Part shown: positions 6,271 to 9,614 of the stretch, piece by piece
How the letters are laid out: each line of letters begins with the position of its first letter
How positions within the stretch are numbered: position 1 is the stretch's first letter
Assembly: GCA_014380545.1 (NCBI GenBank)
Contig: JACMJP010000186.1
Coordinates: 1-9,614 of the forward strand
From: Chitinophagales bacterium
GTDB lineage: Bacteria > Bacteroidota > Bacteroidia > Chitinophagales > BACL12
Direction of reading: 5' to 3'
DNA length: 9,614 nucleotides
Notes under the pieces: generated by a model
Told to the model about the DNA's origin: nothing
The model's database searches: none
The model's input: the letters and a program-made list of their open reading frames with translations, nothing else
Made by a program: the position numbers and the translations under genes

Positions 6271-7143
6271 TTAACTCAACATAATTAAAACAATTGCAAA
6301 AACTGAAAGAAAAATTCCAATCACATTTAATACGTTTAATTTTTCTTTGAATAACAGCCAGGCGCAGAGGCATGATAATAATACTACACAAATATTATTT
6401 ACAGGGAAAAATGTAGAACTTGCTAAACCGGATTTTTCCAGTGCCTGTATTAAAAAATACATGCTTCCATAATTCGGTATTCCAAGACTAATACCAGCAA
6501 CGATGCTTTTTAATTGTAAATTCTCATGATACAAAATTTTCCGTATCAATAATATAACCCAGCCCATGAGTGCTGAAGTTCCAAACACAAATACAAGAAA
6601 GAAATTAAAATCTTCAGGTTCAACATAATTTTCCTGGTTATATTTTGCAAGTGTATCAATTATTCCATTCCCGGTTAATATTAATAATGGAAATAAATAA
6701 TATTGAAATGAAATGGGTGTGCCCCCAGGCTCATCTTTTTTATAAACAGTAAAAAAAATAGCGAGTACAGCAATGCAAATTCCAGCTATTTTCAAAAAAT
6801 TAAAAATATCTCCGTATAAAAAATAAGCTGCAATGGTGGGTATAATTAAAGATAATTTTCCGGCAATAGATGTTACTGCAACTCCTGAGTACTTTACCGT
6901 CATTGCAGTTAAATAAAAAATTGTTATGAATAAAGATCCTAAAAGAATTGAAGGGAAAAACCATTGTGAATCTACTATTTCATTTGCCGCTTTTAATTTT
7001 CCCTCCGCAAGAAGACCAACTGTAATACAAACAGTGTAATTTATTACAATAGCCTGTATTGTTTTAACTCTATATCTTGCAAACAATTTAAAATTGATAA
7101 TATTTAATGTTGAACATATTACACTTAGAATTAAATATATCAT
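6271..7143 (-). CDS. DMT superfamily (EamA-type) transporter
   Basis: A 290-residue inner membrane protein with ten predicted helices arranged as two five-helix repeats (helices about 1-20, 28-47, 60-80, 86-109, 115-133, then 148-166, 180-200, 211-233, 241-265, 271-289). The C-terminal pattern, in which helix 9 ends in WLLFKEKLN (262-270) and a final hydrophobic helix follows, is typical of EamA proteins, as is the matching YFLYGD (107-112) at the end of the first repeat. The start ATG overlaps the ribD TGA in an ATGA, so translation is probably coupled. Substrate cannot be read from sequence; the neighbour makes a flavin or precursor worth considering, since some riboflavin carriers belong to this superfamily. 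Confidence 0.88.
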   Translation of the reverse strand: MIYLILSVICSTLNIINFKLFARYRVKTIQAIVINYTVCITVGLLAEGKLKAANEIVDSQWFFPSILLGSLFITIFYLTAMTVKYSGVAVTSIAGKLSLIIPTIAAYFLYGDIFNFLKIAGICIAVLAIFFTVYKKDEPGGTPISFQYYLFPLLILTGNGIIDTLAKYNQENYVEPEDFNFFLVFVFGTSALMGWVILLIRKILYHENLQLKSIVAGISLGIPNYGSMYFLIQALEKSGLASSTFFPVNNICVVLLSCLCAWLLFKEKLNVLNVIGIFLSVFAIVLIMLS

Positions 7144-8174
7144 AAATTAAGTGCAGTTATCAAGCGGTTGTTAAATATTGTTTCTTCACAAACTACTTTA
7201 CCTGGAATTGCAGATGCGGCTACACCGTTTTTTAATTGATGTCCGGAAATAAAAACTTTGGCCTCATCCCATACATTGCATTTTATAAAATCATTTAAAG
7301 AACCGGCCCCACCTTCTACAAGTAAGCTGTTTATTTCTTTTTTATATAAAAACTCCAATATCTGACTTATATAATTTTTTGAAGGGTCAATTTTTATATA
7401 TTTTACATTTTCATGATCTTCATACTTTTCATAGTTAAAAAGATAAGTTTCAGCGTTCTCATTAAATATATTTAAATTCGTTTTGAAAGTATTCTTAGTG
7501 TCCAATGAAACCCTTATTGGGTTTTTACCTTTCCAGAACCGCACAGTTAATTTCGGATTGTCAGACAAAACTGTTCTTCCTCCAACATATATCGCCATAT
7601 GTTCCGCCCGCATTTTATGAACAAGCTGGTCGCTGTAACTATTTGTTAAGTGAACTGGTAAATAATTTTTCTGCGCAATAAAACCATCATCACTCTGTGC
7701 CCATTTTAAGGTGATATAAGGTCTTTGCTTTTCATGAAACGAAATAAAATATTTATTTAACTCCCTGCATGCTGTTTCTAATATACCATCAGCTACCTCA
7801 ATGCCTGCACTTATTAATTTCTGCTTTCCTTTTCCACATACTAACGGATTCGGATCCAAACAACCAATTATAACCCTTTTTATTTTCTTATCTATAATAA
7901 GATCAGTACAGGGAGGGGTTTTACCATGATGCGAACATGGTTCAAGATTTACGTATAAAATTGATTCTGAAATTAAATGTGGAAATGATTTTTCTGCACG
8001 GGTGATTGCATTTACCTCAGCATGTGCTTCACCAAATTTTTCATGAAATCCCTCCCCTATTACTTTTTCGTTATGTACAAGAACAGCCCCTACCAAAGGG
8101 TTTGGTGCAACTTTACCAGCTCCGCAAGAGGCAAGATCAAGACAACGCTGCATATATAATAGACCGGCATCCAT
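7140..8174 (-). CDS. ribD: RibD: bifunctional pyrimidine deaminase / uracil reductase of riboflavin synthesis
   Basis: A 344-residue cytosolic enzyme for two consecutive riboflavin steps: deamination of diaminohydroxyphosphoribosylaminopyrimidine, then NADPH-dependent reduction of the ribosyl group. The deaminase domain (1-145) has PNPLVGAV (24-31), zinc and catalytic residues in HAEVNA (H51, E53) and PCSHHGKTPPC (C80, C89). The reductase domain (151-344) has PYITLKWAQSDDGFIA (152-167), VGGRTVLSDNP (197-207) and LLVEGGAGSLNDF (284-296). Length fits the fused form. The frame extends to a TTG at 8183, but ATG 8174 gives the usual N-terminus just before YMQRCLDLA and is preferred. It is divergent from prmC (48 bp) and overlaps the transporter by 4 bp. 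No other rib gene and no FMN riboswitch is visible nearby. Confidence 0.95.
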   Translation of the reverse strand: MDAGLLYMQRCLDLASCGAGKVAPNPLVGAVLVHNEKVIGEGFHEKFGEAHAEVNAITRAEKSFPHLISESILYVNLEPCSHHGKTPPCTDLIIDKKIKRVIIGCLDPNPLVCGKGKQKLISAGIEVADGILETACRELNKYFISFHEKQRPYITLKWAQSDDGFIAQKNYLPVHLTNSYSDQLVHKMRAEHMAIYVGGRTVLSDNPKLTVRFWKGKNPIRVSLDTKNTFKTNLNIFNENAETYLFNYEKYEDHENVKYIKIDPSKNYISQILEFLYKKEINSLLVEGGAGSLNDFIKCNVWDEAKVFISGHQLKNGVAASAIPGKVVCEETIFNNRLITALNL

Positions 8175-8180
8175 CTCCGG

Positions 8181-8188
8181 CAAAACTA
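8181..8188 (-). promoter_or_regulatory. Candidate -7 element for ribD
   Basis: On the minus strand TAGTTTTG matches TAnnTTTG exactly and ends six bases before the preferred ribD ATG (8174). The nearest TTG upstream is at 8203-8205, only 14 bp away, shorter than the usual 17-23, so the -33 partner is doubtful. If used, the message would be nearly leaderless. Confidence 0.35.
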
Positions 8189-8207
8189 AACATTCTCTTT
8201 TTCAATT

Positions 8208-8215
8208 TATTTTTG
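8208..8215 (+). promoter_or_regulatory. Candidate -7 element for prmC
   Basis: TATTTTTG matches TAnnTTTG exactly and ends seven bases before the prmC ATG (8223). No TTG lies at the expected distance upstream. In AT-rich DNA this can arise by chance, but it mirrors the element facing ribD on the other strand. Confidence 0.35.
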
Positions 8216-8222
8216 AATCGAA

Positions 8223-9059
8223 ATGCAAACTTCAGAAGCTATAAAAATTATTACCGCAAGTATTATAAATATATATGATGAGCGGGAAGCTGGAAATATT
8301 GCCAGGTACCTTATAGAAGAAAAATATGGGAAACAATATGTACGGGAGAATATTATATTAAATGATGAACAGGCAGATCAAATTAAATCCATTATAGAAA
8401 GATTACGAATACATGAACCAATTCAGTACATCATTGGCGAAGCATGGTTTTATGGATTAAAATATAAAGTAAATAATGATGTACTTATTCCAAGGCCTGA
8501 AACAGAAGAATTAGTAGAACTGATAATTAAGGAAAACAATTCCGGAGATAATAAAATATTAGACATAGGTTCCGGCAGCGGGTGCATTGCTATAACATTA
8601 AAAAAACACTTGCCTGCATCACAAATTATATCTATTGATATTTCTGAACAGGCTTTACAAATTGCAAAGCTGAATGCAACAATACACAATACTGAAATTC
8701 AATTCATAAAAGCTAATATATTAAATGCTAATGGTATGAATTTATCTGAGTTCACTTTAATTGTAAGTAATCCTCCGTATGTTGATCCTGCAGAAAAAAA
8801 TACATTACAAAAAAATGTTTTGGATTTTGAACCTCATCTTGCATTATTTGGAAATGCAGGAGATCCTTTTATTTTCTACAAAAAAATATGCGCCTTTGCT
8901 AAAACCAAACTCATAAATAATGGAAAACTTTATTTTGAGATACCGGAGAACAGAGGCGCTGAAATAGCATCAATCCTGCAAAAAAACAATTTTATTGACA
9001 TTAGCATAAAAAAAGATATGCAGCAAAAAGAACGTATAGTTTCAGGCGTCCACAAATAA
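8223..9059 (+). CDS. prmC: PrmC: release factor glutamine N5-methyltransferase
   Basis: A 278-residue SAM-dependent enzyme (HemK family) that methylates the Gln of the GGQ motif in peptide release factors 1 and 2, aiding termination of translation. The N-terminal helical domain (1-80) holds the factor; PIQYIIGEAWFYG (66-78) and IPRPETEELV (89-98) are family signatures. The methyltransferase domain has the SAM-binding loop LDIGSGSG (113-120), the acidic ribose ligand in SIDIS (137-141), and the glutamine-binding NPPY (183-186), followed by YVDPAEK. Length is normal. It is divergent from ribD and precedes the tRNA-Asp gene by 61 bp, which has its own promoter. Start ATG 8223 gives the usual N-terminal length. 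Confidence 0.95.
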   Translation: MQTSEAIKIITASIINIYDEREAGNIARYLIEEKYGKQYVRENIILNDEQADQIKSIIERLRIHEPIQYIIGEAWFYGLKYKVNNDVLIPRPETEELVELIIKENNSGDNKILDIGSGSGCIAITLKKHLPASQIISIDISEQALQIAKLNATIHNTEIQFIKANILNANGMNLSEFTLIVSNPPYVDPAEKNTLQKNVLDFEPHLALFGNAGDPFIFYKKICAFAKTKLINNGKLYFEIPENRGAEIASILQKNNFIDISIKKDMQQKERIVSGVHK

Positions 9060-9071
9060 AAAGTTCCTGCT

Positions 9072-9104
9072 TTTGCAGATATCGGGGCGAACGTTATATA
9101 TTTG
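9072..9104 (+). promoter_or_regulatory. Promoter of tRNA-Asp
   Basis: TTTG (9072-9075) is followed after 21 bp by TATATTTG (9097-9104). Both match the Bacteroidota consensus exactly with ideal spacing, and the predicted start of transcription is about ten bases before the mature tRNA. It is the best promoter in the window. Confidence 0.8.
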
Positions 9105-9120
9105 CATTCCATTTTAAAAT

Positions 9121-9194
9121 GGAGCGGTAGTTCAGTTGGTTAGAATGCCTGCCTGTCACGCAGGAGGTCGCGGGTTCGAGTCCCGTCCGCTCCG
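9121..9194 (+). tRNA. tRNA-Asp (anticodon GTC)
   Basis: A 74-base cloverleaf. The acceptor stem GGAGCGG (9121-9127) pairs fully with CCGCTCC (9187-9193), with G9194 as discriminator. The D stem is GTTC/GAAT with a G-T pair, the anticodon stem CCTGC/GCAGG surrounds the loop CTGTCAC with GTC at 9155-9157, a five-base variable loop follows, and the T arm is GCGGG TTCGAGT CCCGT. CCA is not encoded (CA follows G9194), so the CCA end must be added after transcription. Anticodon and discriminator G agree with Asp. Confidence 0.97.
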
Positions 9195-9195
9195 C

Positions 9196-9235
9196 AAAAT
9201 TGAAAAGTCCGTAATCATACGGACTTTTCAATTTT
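9196..9235. terminator. Intrinsic terminator after tRNA-Asp, 18-bp perfect hairpin
   Basis: The arms 9196-9213 and 9218-9235 are perfect inverted repeats of 18 bases with an ATCA loop (9214-9217). The GC-rich core GTCCGTA is at the loop end, and the base of the stem is AAAATTG/CAATTTT, giving a T run on the transcript. It starts two bases after the mature tRNA end. The symmetric A/T base lets it work from either side. Confidence 0.88.
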
Positions 9236-9314
9236 AAATCTTTCTTTTAATTTTTTATTTCCAGCTCGCATTTAAATTTTTCCGCTCAAAAACCATTTTC
9301 AAGTAATACCTTAA

Positions 9315-9345
9315 TTTGAGTTTCTATTAATTCATTCTATCTTTA
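9315..9345 (+). promoter_or_regulatory. Candidate promoter of the cold-shock gene
   Basis: TTTG (9315-9318) is followed after 19 bp by TATCTTTA (9338-9345), one mismatch from TAnnTTTG. A leader of roughly 35 bases of nearly pure A/T would precede ATG 9388. Nothing else is recognisable in the 152 bp between the tRNA terminator and the gene. Confidence 0.4.
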
Positions 9346-9387
9346 TCCTGTTAACAATTTTTTTAATTATTAATTTTTAGTACTAAA

Positions 9388-9588
9388 ATGGAAACAGGAA
9401 AAGTAAAATTTTACAATACCTCAAAAGGTTTTGGCTTTATTGTTAAAGACAGCACAAATGAAGAAATTTTTGTGCACCAAACAGGTTTAATAGATGATGT
9501 TAAACAAAATGATAACGTTATGTTTGAGGTTGTTGATGGTCGTAAGGGTAAAAATGCGGTGAATGTAAAAATATCTGAAGCTGCTTAA
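9388..9588 (+). CDS. Cold-shock-domain protein (CspA family)
   Basis: A complete 66-residue protein made of a single cold-shock domain, a five-stranded barrel that binds single-stranded RNA and DNA and melts RNA structure. RNP1 is KGFGFI (13-18) and RNP2 is IFVH (27-30); GKVKFYN (4-10) is the usual first strand. Length is normal for CspA-type proteins. Whether it is cold-induced cannot be told from sequence; many paralogues are constitutive. It follows the tRNA terminator and has its own probable promoter. Only 26 bp of the window remain after the stop, without a convincing terminator. Confidence 0.95.
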   Translation: METGKVKFYNTSKGFGFIVKDSTNEEIFVHQTGLIDDVKQNDNVMFEVVDGRKGKNAVNVKISEAA

Positions 9589-9614
9589 TTTTGTAAAATT
9601 ATCAACCGGAAAAA

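Noticed and set aside
8175..8183. TTG start for ribD nine bases upstream of ATG 8174
   Set aside because: It would place start codons within the candidate -7 region and adds three residues not needed by the family; ATG is preferred.
8006..8278. Plus-strand open frame opposite ribD
   Set aside because: It is a shadow of the clear ribD and prmC genes with no recognisable protein features.
9068..9079. Small hairpin CTGC-TTTT-GCAG after prmC
   Set aside because: The stem is four bp without a T tail, and its TTTTG is better explained as the -33 box of the tRNA promoter.
9586..9601. Symmetric TAATTTT-GT-AAAATTA after the cold-shock gene
   Set aside because: It is pure A/T with a two-base loop, so a stable hairpin is unlikely; the window ends too soon to judge.

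Overview
The window reads as chromosomal DNA of an AT-rich member of the Bacteroidota, probably close to the Chitinophagales/Sphingobacteriales. Three things support this: promoter-like pairs of the TTTG ... TAnnTTTG type, few Shine-Dalgarno sequences, and protein variants typical of the phylum (short NRDE/TANGO2-like protein, PUA-type rRNA methyltransferase, hybrid kinase with a separate Hpt). The phylum is inferred from promoter style and protein character, not from a database search. No transposase, integrase, phage gene, CRISPR array or other mobility signal is visible, and genes are tightly packed.

Layout. (1) 32-901 (-) is a UbiA-like membrane protein transcribed away from 939-2105 (+), an RlmI-type 23S rRNA methyltransferase; the divergent gap is only 37 bp. 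(2) 2181-2939 (+) is an NRDE/TANGO2-like protein, followed after 23 bp by a three-gene phosphorelay cluster: hybrid histidine kinase (2963-4327), Hpt protein (4331-4693) and a response regulator with a C-terminal membrane helix (4706-5215). (3) A bidirectional hairpin terminator at 5232-5268 separates this run from a convergent minus-strand block: a short asparaginase-domain protein (5252-5746), an unknown four-helix membrane protein (5806-6219), a DMT/EamA transporter (6271-7143) and RibD (7140-8174, ATG start). (4) PrmC (8223-9059, +) is divergent from RibD. It is followed by tRNA-Asp(GTC) with a near-perfect promoter and an 18-bp hairpin terminator, then a cold-shock-domain protein (9388-9588).

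How the genes work together. The clearest functional unit is the His-Asp-His-Asp relay: kinase H87 to its receiver D381, to Hpt H58, to the stand-alone receiver D56. This last receiver carries no DNA-binding domain and is apparently anchored in the inner membrane. The kinase has almost no sensor; its N-terminus resembles the membrane-entry segment of Y_Y_Y-type kinases without the periplasmic part. This relay is the best candidate for something not well described. The second unit is ribD overlapping the DMT transporter by 4 bp (ATGA), which suggests linked translation and possibly a flavin-related substrate. RlmI, PrmC, tRNA-Asp and the cold-shock protein are translation and RNA housekeeping genes. 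All functions are assigned by reading motifs.
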